A program made the translations under genes and the position numbers. The notes below the pieces were generated by a model. It worked only from the letters and a program-made list of their open reading frames with translations, ran no database searches and had not been told where the DNA came from. A stretch of 37,157 bases of DNA from Bdellovibrio sp. (GTDB lineage Bacteria; Bdellovibrionota; Bdellovibrionia; Bdellovibrionales; Bdellovibrionaceae), in the NCBI GenBank assembly GCA_025359945.1, contig JANYDD010000030.1:1-37157 (forward strand). The letters are read 5' to 3'. Of this stretch, positions 24,604 to 32,031 are shown piece by piece. The first letter of the stretch is position 1; every line of letters starts with the position of its first letter.

Positions 24604-25590
24604 GTGGAATCCAATAGAGTCTATCTTCATAGATTTTTAAAATTTTTTGTTTTTTATACCCTTCTGGTTATTCTTTGGGGAGCTTGGGTACGGATATCCC
24701 ACTCTGGCGATGGCTGCGGCAATCACTGGCCGTTGTGCGAAGGGGTGATTCTTCCGGCCAGAAATGCGGCGACAAAAACTTGGATCGAGCTCGCCCACAG
24801 AATAATGTCGGGAACGTTTGGAATTCTTTCCGCTGGTGTTTTTTTCTGGGTCAGAAGTATTTATCCCAAACGGCACGCCATTCGATTTTGGAGCGCACTT
24901 TCACTGGCGTTAACCATCACTGAAGCTTTATTGGGAGCAAAACTTGTTCTGTTTGGATTAGTGGGGTCAAACGATTCACCATTTCGAAGCTTCGCCATGG
25001 TCCTTCATTTAATCAACAGCCTAAGTCTGGTGATGAGTTTTCAAATCACCTCATTACTTTCTGGCAAAAGCCTATGGGAGAAACAAACGCAGCTGTCCAC
25101 TGTTATCACCCCTACCCTGCTACGACGATTCAAACTGCTGGGGATTGTAGCTCTGGCACTACTGGCGGCCTCGGGATCGCTAGCGGCATTATCAAATACG
25201 CTTTTTCCTTCGACCGATTTGTGGAGGGGTTTAGAATCTGATTTTGCAACATCTTCCCACTATCTGTTGCGTTTAAGATTAATCCATCCGGTGCTGGGCC
25301 TGACAGCCGGCATTGGATTTTCGTTTTTGGCTTTCTGGTCGGCGCAATTTTGGCGAAAATCAGAAAAAACTTTTTTGCTTTCCAAACAAAGTCAGCGTTT
25401 GGGTGTTTTATTTCTTTTGGCGTTTGCCATTGGATTGCTGACTTTACTAAGCCTTGCGCCCGTTTTCCTAAAGCTAACCCATCTGACCATGACTTATTAT
25501 TTGTGGATGGAAATTGTTAGGTGGGGATTTCTATTTTACTATCAGAAGTCCTCAATGAAAGAGTCTTTAAACAATCTCTCCCGAAGCTAA
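24604..25590 (+). CDS. ctaA: Heme A synthase (COX15/CtaA)
   Basis: A 328-residue membrane enzyme that oxidises the C8 methyl of heme O to make heme A for aa3-type cytochrome oxidase. Eight helices are visible. The four invariant heme-ligand histidines are His65 (WIELAHRIMSG, with Glu62), His135 (VLHLINS), His228 (RLIHPVLG) and His293 (KLTHLTM). The N-terminal part shows GAWVRISHSGDGCGNHWPLC, with the loop cysteine pair Cys38 and Cys45 as in the B. subtilis type. The start is GTG at 24604, with only weak ribosome-binding sequence; the N-terminus fits the first helix. The 3' end overlaps the convergent LON-domain gene by 24 bp. No heme O synthase (ctaB) gene is in the window. Confidence 0.93.
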   Translation: MESNRVYLHRFLKFFVFYTLLVILWGAWVRISHSGDGCGNHWPLCEGVILPARNAATKTWIELAHRIMSGTFGILSAGVFFWVRSIYPKRHAIRFWSALSLALTITEALLGAKLVLFGLVGSNDSPFRSFAMVLHLINSLSLVMSFQITSLLSGKSLWEKQTQLSTVITPTLLRRFKLLGIVALALLAASGSLAALSNTLFPSTDLWRGLESDFATSSHYLLRLRLIHPVLGLTAGIGFSFLAFWSAQFWRKSEKTFLLSKQSQRLGVLFLLAFAIGLLTLLSLAPVFLKLTHLTMTYYLWMEIVRWGFLFYYQKSSMKESLNNLSRS

Positions 25591-26181
25591 CAACCCCGAA
25601 ATCAATTTCACTTTGTGGTTGATGCTGTCGGTTTCTAAAATTAATTGTTTCATATCATTGTCGGCAACCAAGTACGAGGCATAGCAGCCGATCACTTCTT
25701 GCGGGGTTTGAATTTGATTTAAAAATTGCCCGCGCGCCTGAGGGTCAGGGATATGATTTTGAAGCCACTTCACCAAAACTTTTTGGAGCAAAAATAAATC
25801 TTCGGTTAAATTCTGATGCAAATCCAAATCTTCTTCCACGGGTGTGGCTTCACAGACAATAAATGTTTTTTCCGAGGCCAACACCTGACCCAAACGCGCT
25901 TTTCCATTTCCCTTCAGAAACACCAAAAGGCTTCCGTCTTTGCGGTCCTCGACAATCTGAGGAATGCCGTAGCCAACTATTGGCCTCACAAACTTCAGTG
26001 GCTCGCCCGACCGATAATTATAAAAGCGATCGGGCTCATCGACAAAACCGATTGCAACTGGAACTTTTTCGCTAATGGAATCGCGAATCATTTGAACATA
26101 TCTAGGTTCAAAAACGTAAATTGGTTTCGATATACTGGGGTAAAGCAAAACTTGACTTAAGGGGAACACAAATACTTTCAT
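25567..26181 (-). CDS. LON substrate-binding-domain protein
   Basis: A 204-residue stand-alone Lon N-terminal (PUA-like) domain protein with no ATPase or protease part. Markers are FPLSQVLLYPSISKPIYVFEPRYVQMI (about 6-32), which matches the LPLxxxVLFPG and ExRYxxM pattern of the family, then VGYGIPQIVEDRKDGSLLVFLKGNGKARL (about 69-97). The C-terminal half is helical. Such proteins are common next to unrelated genes; their role is unproven, possibly peptide or protein binding. The ATG at 26181 has no clear Shine-Dalgarno. It is convergent and overlapping with ctaA. Confidence 0.88.
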   Translation of the reverse strand: MKVFVFPLSQVLLYPSISKPIYVFEPRYVQMIRDSISEKVPVAIGFVDEPDRFYNYRSGEPLKFVRPIVGYGIPQIVEDRKDGSLLVFLKGNGKARLGQVLASEKTFIVCEATPVEEDLDLHQNLTEDLFLLQKVLVKWLQNHIPDPQARGQFLNQIQTPQEVIGCYASYLVADNDMKQLILETDSINHKVKLISGLLASGEIV

Positions 26182-26286
26182 ATAGGACCATTGTCTCGTT
26201 ATTGGGTCAGAAACGCGATGAAATCGTCATCAGGATGTCCCATTTTGATTTATTCGGCTTAAGATTTTTAGAAAGAAGAAGTAAAC

Positions 26287-26315
26287 TTTAAATCTCTGAC
26301 TACAACAATTATGAT
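26287..26315 (+). promoter_or_regulatory. Candidate promoter for the DCC protein gene
   Basis: TTTAAA (26287-26292), a 17-nt spacer, and TATGAT (26310-26315) give a reasonable sigma-70-type match (4/6 and 5/6). The -10 ends 12 nt before the ATG at 26328, which has no Shine-Dalgarno, so any 5' leader would be only a few nucleotides. Confidence 0.4.
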
Positions 26316-26327
26316 ACGAATCCCACA

Positions 26328-26747
26328 ATGAAAAACCAGCATCCACAAACAGTGATTTTTTTTGATGGTGTTTGCAATCTGTGCAACGCACTTATCGATT
26401 TTGTGTCTCAAAGTGAGAAAAAATCCCCGATTTTTATGGCCTCATTGCAAGGTGAAACGGCAGGCCTTTACCAATTAAAAAACCAACTTCCCGTTCGGCA
26501 GGGCCCAGATTTCCAAACTATTTATGTCGTGCAGTCTGGAAAGATATTTGAAAAATCAGATGCGATCATTGTTATTTTAAAAAATTTGAAAAAACTAAGT
26601 TGGCTGGGAACCGCACTAAAGGTTCTTCCCCGACCTTTGCGAGATCTTTCCTACAATTTTGTCGCGAAGAACCGATATCTTATTTTTGGAAAACGAAAGT
26701 CCTGTCGAATTCCTACTGCTGATGAACGACACTTTTTTCTTCCCTAA
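26328..26747 (+). CDS. DCC-family thiol-disulfide oxidoreductase-like protein (DUF393)
   Basis: A 139-residue protein with the family signature FFDGVCNLCN (Asp13, Cys16, Cys19), a DxxCxxC thioredoxin-like redox motif. It continues with FMASLQGE, DFQTIYVVQSGKIFEKSDAII and a C-terminal LSYNFVAKNRYLIFGKRKSCRIP, all in family order, including a late cysteine in KSCRIP. It is predicted cytoplasmic; the substrate is unknown. There is no Shine-Dalgarno before the ATG. It is followed 27 bp later by the phosphate-transporter gene on the same strand. Confidence 0.92.
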   Translation: MKNQHPQTVIFFDGVCNLCNALIDFVSQSEKKSPIFMASLQGETAGLYQLKNQLPVRQGPDFQTIYVVQSGKIFEKSDAIIVILKNLKKLSWLGTALKVLPRPLRDLSYNFVAKNRYLIFGKRKSCRIPTADERHFFLP

Positions 26748-26774
26748 TTTATTGGAGTAGTTTCATAATATAGT

Positions 26775-28379
26775 ATGGTCCATTTCAGCGACTCGCATTT
26801 ACTTTTACTTTTTTCTGGAATCGCTTTCTTTCTTTTTGGGATGCAGTTGTCGTCGCAAGCCCTTGAAAAATTAATGGCCAATCATATTTCGTCGCTGTTG
26901 AATAAACTTTCGCAAAGTCAGTTTTTAGCCATTGCCGTAGGCGTCAGCCTGACCACTTTGTTGCAAAGTTCAGGGGCAGTCACTTCGATGTTGGTCAGCT
27001 TAGGATCAGCAAGAGTCATCGCCTTATCGCAAGTGATGGGCGTTATAATTGGAACCGCTATTGGATCTACCTTGACAGTGCAATTGATCAGCTTTGATCT
27101 TTCGTCTTACGCGTTACCTTTGTTTACTTTTTCATTCGCGTTTTATTTTGTCGTCAAGAAACCAAATGTCAAAAATATTCTTCAAGTGTTAATGGGTTTT
27201 GGCTTGGTATTTATTGGCCTTGGGTTGATCTCTCAAGCATCCCATTTCTTCGCCAGCCAACAGGAACTAAAAAACTTTTTGACGAACATTAGAGAAAATC
27301 CTTACCTATCGTTATTTTTGTCAATGTGCTTTTGCGCTTTTGTACATTCAAGTGCCGTCACCATTGGACTGGCCATGTCGCTGGCGCAAGCTGGAATTAT
27401 CACAACTAACGAGGCCCTTTTTTGGGTTTACGGCGCTAATATTGGAACAACTTCCACCGCACTTTTTGCGGCGATCGGCAGTAATTATATTGGCAAGCAA
27501 GTGGCTTGGGCGCATTTCTTTTACAAAACATTAAGCGTCTTGCTTTTTTTAATTCCCCCAATCCACGAACTTTTCGTGAGCATTCTGAATTCGTTTCATG
27601 CTCCCGTCACGCGGTCGATCGCCAATGGACATTTAATATTTAATTTAATTTCGGCAGCGATTTTCTTTCCGTTTATTCGCCCTGGGGCAAGATTTATTGA
27701 ATCCCTTTTCCCAAAAGGTGAAAAAGAAGAATTCGAGGCCAAGTACCTTAAGCAAAATTATTACCAAAGCTCGGCTTTGGCGATTGGCTATGCCAACCGA
27801 GAAATTCTGCGTACGGCAGACATTGTTATTTCGATGATCCAAGATTCAGCCAAGCTGTTTGAAACCAACGACCCGTCGCTCATTGAATCCATTAAAGATC
27901 GCGACAACAAAGTCGATTTTCTTTACCGCGAAATTAAAATGTTTTTATTAGATCACGCCAATAAAAGCACAACTGTAGTCCATCAAAATATTATGAACAT
28001 GATTATGTTTTTAAGTGATCTGGAACGGGCCGCTGATTCTATCGATATCAATCTGATTACTCTATCGGTGAAAAAACACGCCTTGAAATTGGAATTTTCG
28101 CAGGAAGGTTGGGATGAAATCAAAGTCCTGCACGAAGAGGTCATGCGTTTGGCTCAACTGGCGGTTAATTCTTACCAAAACCGAGCTTTGTGCGAAGAGG
28201 TCATCCAGTACAAACGCGAATTGGCGAAGCTAGAATTACAAATGCGCGAACACCATATTGGACGCCTGAACCGAGGTCTTCGCGAATCGATCAACACGTC
28301 ATCAATCCATCTGGATTTATTAAGCGAGTATAAGCGCATAGCAAGTCTGATGTGCTCTCACGCCTACAAACAAAGTTAA
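26775..28379 (+). CDS. Na+/phosphate cotransporter family protein with PhoU-like tail
   Basis: A 534-residue protein of the NptA/YjbB type. The N-terminal membrane part (about 1-305) contains the inverted-repeat substrate motifs: VGVSLTTLLQSSGAVTSMLVS (QSS at 64-66) and CAFVHSSAVTIGLAMSLAQAG (HSS at 191-193, where QSS is usual), followed by WVYGANIGTTSTA. The C-terminal part (about 330-530) is a PhoU-like helical bundle with IKDRDNKVDFLYREIK and FLSDLERAADSIDINL, resembling the E/DxxxD metal motif. The likely role is sodium-coupled phosphate transport or export with PhoU-type control. The ATG at 26775 lacks a Shine-Dalgarno. The substitution in the second motif may alter specificity. Confidence 0.92.
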   Translation: MVHFSDSHLLLLFSGIAFFLFGMQLSSQALEKLMANHISSLLNKLSQSQFLAIAVGVSLTTLLQSSGAVTSMLVSLGSARVIALSQVMGVIIGTAIGSTLTVQLISFDLSSYALPLFTFSFAFYFVVKKPNVKNILQVLMGFGLVFIGLGLISQASHFFASQQELKNFLTNIRENPYLSLFLSMCFCAFVHSSAVTIGLAMSLAQAGIITTNEALFWVYGANIGTTSTALFAAIGSNYIGKQVAWAHFFYKTLSVLLFLIPPIHELFVSILNSFHAPVTRSIANGHLIFNLISAAIFFPFIRPGARFIESLFPKGEKEEFEAKYLKQNYYQSSALAIGYANREILRTADIVISMIQDSAKLFETNDPSLIESIKDRDNKVDFLYREIKMFLLDHANKSTTVVHQNIMNMIMFLSDLERAADSIDINLITLSVKKHALKLEFSQEGWDEIKVLHEEVMRLAQLAVNSYQNRALCEEVIQYKRELAKLELQMREHHIGRLNRGLRESINTSSIHLDLLSEYKRIASLMCSHAYKQS

Positions 28380-28475
28380 CTTTTTTAAGAAAAATTTTCC
28401 TTGCACCATTTGGCCCAGGCATTATTTAGTGTCTATGGTGTAACTGAGTCTGACACAAAAACTAAGGAGTTCCAT

Positions 28476-29003
28476 TTGAGAACATGGGCGAGCCACTGGA
28501 CAGTTTTAAATTTCGTAATTTTAATTCTTGGTTCAGGCCATTTCGCTTCGGCTAAAACCATAGTGTGCGGTGGTGACCAACCAGGGACTATAGGTGCAAA
28601 AATCTCTATTAGTTTTTCAGAAATGCCCAACGGGCGATTTTACGTAGATTTCGATCGATCCACAAATGGTGGAAAATTCTCTTCTGCTCGCCCTTTGGTG
28701 ACTGGCCTTACCAGTTGTCAATTTTCTACGATCGACGAAAGAATTGTGACTTGTTCTGGTGGTCCTCGACGTAGTCCGAAGTATTTTCAAATTTCTCTGA
28801 TTCAAGAGACCCACGCCGAGTCTTCGGCTGTTGCATCCCGATTCCAAATCACTGCGGTCTCAGATGAAATTGAGCCCATTAATCAAAAAGAACTTGATAT
28901 TAGCGGCGTCTTTAATAGTTCAACCGACGTGCACTCTTCCTTTATGGAATTAAATTTTTCCCAACCCTACACGTGCACCTTTCAAAACGAACAAGAAAAA
29001 TAA
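28476..29003 (+). CDS. Secreted protein, unknown function
   Basis: I start this gene at TTG 28476 because a clear AAGGAG lies exactly 6 nt before it. The frame is open further upstream to 28401, but that extension does not look like a signal peptide and would overlap the likely promoter region. The 175-residue product begins (M)RTWASHWTVLNFVILIL, a signal peptide with probable cleavage after ASA near residue 26. The mature part is beta-rich, with cysteines in VCGG, TSCQF, VTCSGG and YTCTF that suggest two disulfides. No family is recognised. It stands alone between the phosphate transporter and the receiver-cNMP gene. Confidence 0.75.
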   Translation: MRTWASHWTVLNFVILILGSGHFASAKTIVCGGDQPGTIGAKISISFSEMPNGRFYVDFDRSTNGGKFSSARPLVTGLTSCQFSTIDERIVTCSGGPRRSPKYFQISLIQETHAESSAVASRFQITAVSDEIEPINQKELDISGVFNSSTDVHSSFMELNFSQPYTCTFQNEQEK

Positions 29004-29095
29004 GGTAAAGCGGAGGTCATCACTTCTGACCATTCCCTGGGAAGTTAGTAGAAAAGTAACTTGCACCTTTTCAGAAAGTTTCTTCAAATATCTAA

Positions 29096-29851
29096 ATGGA
29101 AAACAAGAAAACTGCTCTTTTAGTCTCAGCAAACGCACTAGCCCTAACCTACTACGAACAACAGATGCGCCAATTTTTTCCTGACGTTATCGTTTACCAA
29201 GCCTCCGATGCTTTAGATGCTATGGCTAAAATCACGAATGCGCCCCCCAATGCGATGATTATGGACTACGAACTTCCCAAAACTACCGCGGGCGAATTAT
29301 CAGAGCGGATTCTTAGAAAGCCCCAGTTCGAAAAAATCATGATTGTGCTAGTTGCAGTCCTACCAAAAAAAGAACAATTCATCGACGAATTCGTCACAGG
29401 CCGCGTCCAGTTTTTGGAAAACCCCAATGACGATAAAGAATTCTCGACAGTAATTCGAAAAGCGTTGGGTCTTTCTACGGGCGAAGCGAAAGCTCCTGAT
29501 TTCTCGATTGTTAAAATTTCGGCGGGAAAAATGTTTTTGACAGAAGGTGAAATCGCCGACGCCGTCTACATTCTACGCGCTGGCGAAATGCGAGCTTTTA
29601 GAAACATCGACGGCAAGGAAGTGGCCTTGGGTCCCATTCTGCCGGGCGAGTTCGTCGGTGAAATGGCTTACTTGAATCAACAACCTAGGTCGGCATCAGT
29701 TCAAGCTGTAACGGATTGTGAGGCCGTATTTATTCCGATGGGAACTTTCGAACGAGTTCTGTTGCAAAGACCGATGTGGTCAAAGGCTCTGCTGCATACA
29801 TTATCTAAACGATTATCGGTTTCAAACGAAGCCAAGCTTTCTGTGACTTGA
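29096..29851 (+). CDS. Degenerate receiver domain fused to cyclic-nucleotide-binding domain
   Basis: A 251-residue two-domain regulator. Residues 1-125 have the fold of a response-regulator receiver: Asp57 in AMIMDYELPKTTAGEL sits at the phospho-acceptor position. The acidic pair after strand 1 is replaced by Ser11-Ala12-Asn13, and the conserved Lys-Pro reads ENP at 108-110, so phosphorylation is doubtful. Residues about 135-240 form a cNMP-binding beta-barrel with LTEGEIADAVYILRAGEMRAF and the phosphate-binding cassette PGEFVGEMAYLNQQPRSASV, including the Glu and Arg needed for nucleotide contact. No DNA-binding helix-turn-helix follows, so it is unlikely to be a direct transcription factor. 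The ATG has no Shine-Dalgarno. It is convergent with DUF366, with 2 bp between stops. Confidence 0.88.
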   Translation: MENKKTALLVSANALALTYYEQQMRQFFPDVIVYQASDALDAMAKITNAPPNAMIMDYELPKTTAGELSERILRKPQFEKIMIVLVAVLPKKEQFIDEFVTGRVQFLENPNDDKEFSTVIRKALGLSTGEAKAPDFSIVKISAGKMFLTEGEIADAVYILRAGEMRAFRNIDGKEVALGPILPGEFVGEMAYLNQQPRSASVQAVTDCEAVFIPMGTFERVLLQRPMWSKALLHTLSKRLSVSNEAKLSVT

Positions 29852-29853
29852 TT

Positions 29854-30405
29854 TTACAAGAGCTTCACTTTCCAAGTGGCTTCTAAAATGGATTTCCACT
29901 CGTGAACCACGGAAGCCATTAAATCTTCGCCAAATTTTTTTGGATCTATCCCAAATTCCGACAGACAACACGTCGGCACCGGAGTGCCCTCGTTTGAAAT
30001 ATTTAGAGCTAAATGAATTTTTGCACTGACCGAAGAAATAGCCGCAATTGAAATACTTAATTTTCTTTTCTCGAAATAAAGATCGTCGCCCTGGCGGTCC
30101 AACGAAATCTGATATTCGGATTGTATGGTTTTTTGGGCCATGCAAACCATCAGCCGCTGAAGCGTCACCGCTAGCGGAAATGACTGATGGAAAACTTCCA
30201 CAATAAAATGCAGCATATCTGCGCCTTGAATTTTTTGGTGCGCACGCAGATCTTCGATATCCAAAATATTTTCAGCGGGAATTTGGCAAGGCCCCCTGAA
30301 TGCGACAATTGAATCGCCCATGACGCCAAAATTCTGATAGGTCCAAATCGGATTCATTTGAAGGCCATCGTACTTTATCGCTTGATCTAGCCACTGATGC
30401 TTCAC
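29854..30405 (-). CDS. DUF366 family protein, linked to queuosine genes
   Basis: A 183-residue protein that matches the DUF366 family as I know it: IWTYQNFGVMGDSIVAFRGPC (about 20-40), LDIEDLRA, DMLHFIVEVFHQSF (about 63-76), LQRLMVCM, RQGDDLYFEKRKLSISIAAISSVSAKIHLALN (about 104-135). Many charged and aromatic residues in these blocks are family-conserved, suggesting an enzyme, but the reaction is unknown to me. Its start codon overlaps the queC stop as ATGA (30402-30405). It is the last gene of the queA-to-queC operon, which points to a role in deazaguanine (preQ0/queuosine) metabolism. This functional link is inference. Confidence 0.85.
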   Translation of the reverse strand: MKHQWLDQAIKYDGLQMNPIWTYQNFGVMGDSIVAFRGPCQIPAENILDIEDLRAHQKIQGADMLHFIVEVFHQSFPLAVTLQRLMVCMAQKTIQSEYQISLDRQGDDLYFEKRKLSISIAAISSVSAKIHLALNISNEGTPVPTCCLSEFGIDPKKFGEDLMASVVHEWKSILEATWKVKLL

Positions 30406-31094
30406 AAAGATCTCCGAAATCCAAACACTTGGTTATTTAAAAATGCGCTCTCGGCGCGCTGACACGATTCACATCGCCCACACCATTTGGCGCGGCCCAA
30501 ATAACAAGGCCAAATCAAGTCCCAATTGACCTCTAAAGACTCTCCTAATTTAACAATCTGAGTTTTATTTAAACCAATCGTATAACAATGAATTCTGGCA
30601 TGGTTTCTAGTTGAAAATAAAAAGGAATCATTCACTTTTTTTAAATATTTGAATGAGTTGTCTGGAAACGTTTGTGCTTCTTCTTTGTTAAACCCTGGAA
30701 TGATCAAATCAATATTCATGCTGTCCGCATAGGCCCCCGCCACGTTTAAAAAAACACCATTGCGATTGGGAACCCAAACACTTTTTGCAGACTTTTGACT
30801 GGTCTTAAAGTCTTTGATTTTAACTTGAGATCCAGAGGGTATTTTTTTATCCCCACGGGTTAAACTGGATCCCGAAATATCTGCCAAAAAAGGAAGCGCG
30901 ACTGATTTCCAAGCAATTCCCAGCTGGGCACAAATTTTTTTTGAACACTCAATTTCTTTTTTGGCCGCTTTTTGGCCGTAATTAAAGGTCAGCGCTAATT
31001 TCACTTTAGTATTCTTCAGCGCACAGTAAACATTAACCGTGGAGTCCAATCCTCCACTTAGCAAAACTAGTGACGACTTCTTTCTAACATTCAT
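30402..31094 (-). CDS. queC: 7-cyano-7-deazaguanine (preQ0) synthase QueC
   Basis: Makes preQ0 from 7-carboxy-7-deazaguanine using ATP and ammonia, a step toward queuosine in tRNA. The start is ATG 31094, giving 230 residues; the open frame further upstream is secF sequence in another phase. Motifs are the PP-loop SGGLDST (13-19), FNYGQKAAKKE, WVPNRNGVFL (PNRN 109-112) and the zinc ligands Cys197, Cys205, Cys208 and Cys211 in PCY and CGRCESC, followed by RAESAF. All are intact. The start overlaps the secF stop as ATGA (31091-31094), and its own stop overlaps DUF366 the same way. queD, queE and queF are not in the window. Confidence 0.96.
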   Translation of the reverse strand: MNVRKKSSLVLLSGGLDSTVNVYCALKNTKVKLALTFNYGQKAAKKEIECSKKICAQLGIAWKSVALPFLADISGSSLTRGDKKIPSGSQVKIKDFKTSQKSAKSVWVPNRNGVFLNVAGAYADSMNIDLIIPGFNKEEAQTFPDNSFKYLKKVNDSFLFSTRNHARIHCYTIGLNKTQIVKLGESLEVNWDLIWPCYLGRAKWCGRCESCQRAESAFLNNQVFGFRRSL

Positions 31095-32020
31095 GTCGCC
31101 GGATTTTTTCGCAGTTTTTCCATAAAAATCACAAACGGCGCGGCCACATAAATCGAAGAGTAGGTTCCAAATACAATCCCTATGCAAATAGCAAAGGCGA
31201 TGTCTGAAACAGTTCCACCAGCAAATAAGTACAAGCAAAGCGCAGAAATAAAGGTGGTGCCCGAAGTAATAATCGTTCGTTCAACCATATCGTTGATCGC
31301 TCGGTTGATAATAAAGTTAATACCCCGATCTTTGTATAGATGCTCGGTTTCGCGGATACGATCAAACACCACGATCGTATCGTTCAACGAATAACCAATC
31401 AAAGTCAAAATCGCCGCCAGAATGGGAATATTTACTTCTTTACCGACCAAAACAAAAATCGCTAAAGTGATCACGGCATCGTGAAACAAACAGATCACTG
31501 CACCCGGGGCGTACTTGTAATCAAAACGAAGCGCGATATAAATCAGAATAACTAACAAACAATAAAAAACCGCCAAAAACCCATTGCGTTTCAGTTGTGC
31601 CCCCACCTGAGGACCGACGGAATCAACTCGGCGGATCTCTGGCGCATAAGCTTTTAAATCTGTTTCAATCGCGGCTTTCAATCGGGCCGTCGATTGGTTC
31701 TGTTTTTCATTGGTTTCTTTGTCAGTTTTTCCGTTTTCGGTTTGAAAACGAATAATAAATTCGTCTCCTTCTCCGAAAGCTTGCAAACCCACATTCAAAA
31801 GATTTTGTTTGTCGGCGACGGCGCGAACTTCGTCGATAGAAACTTTTTTATTCATTTTAACTTGAACTTCGGTGCCGCCGGTAAAATCAATACCGTAAGA
31901 CACACCATGCAAGGCCAAGTAAACCAGGGATGCGACTACAAAAAGGACCGAGATTCCACCAAAAATTCCAATTTTGCCGACGAAATCAAACCGGCCAAAA
32001 GATTCTATCTGCTTTTTCAT
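31091..32020 (-). CDS. secF: Protein-export membrane protein SecF
   Basis: A 309-residue RND-type subunit of the SecDF complex, which uses the proton gradient to help pull secreted proteins across the inner membrane. TM1 is about 16-36. The first periplasmic domain begins GVSYGIDFTGGTEVQVKM, the family signature. The membrane domain follows from about 145, with GFLAVFYCLLVILIYIALRFDYKYAPGA, LTLIGYSLNDTIVVFDRIRE (about 217-236) and RTIITSGTTFISALCLYLFAGG. AAAGG lies about 8 nt before the ATG. It follows secD by 11 nt and is coupled to queC by ATGA. Confidence 0.97.
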   Translation of the reverse strand: MKKQIESFGRFDFVGKIGIFGGISVLFVVASLVYLALHGVSYGIDFTGGTEVQVKMNKKVSIDEVRAVADKQNLLNVGLQAFGEGDEFIIRFQTENGKTDKETNEKQNQSTARLKAAIETDLKAYAPEIRRVDSVGPQVGAQLKRNGFLAVFYCLLVILIYIALRFDYKYAPGAVICLFHDAVITLAIFVLVGKEVNIPILAAILTLIGYSLNDTIVVFDRIRETEHLYKDRGINFIINRAINDMVERTIITSGTTFISALCLYLFAGGTVSDIAFAICIGIVFGTYSSIYVAAPFVIFMEKLRKNPAT

Positions 32021-32031
32021 AAAACCAACCT

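Noticed and set aside
28401-28475. Upstream TTG start of the secreted protein at 28476
   Set aside because: No ribosome-binding site precedes it and it would bury the signal peptide. The TTG at 28476 has AAGGAG at 6 nt.
31095-31238. Longer QueC from an upstream start
   Set aside because: The extra residues come from secF sequence read in another frame. ATG 31094 gives the normal QueC N-terminus and an ATGA junction.
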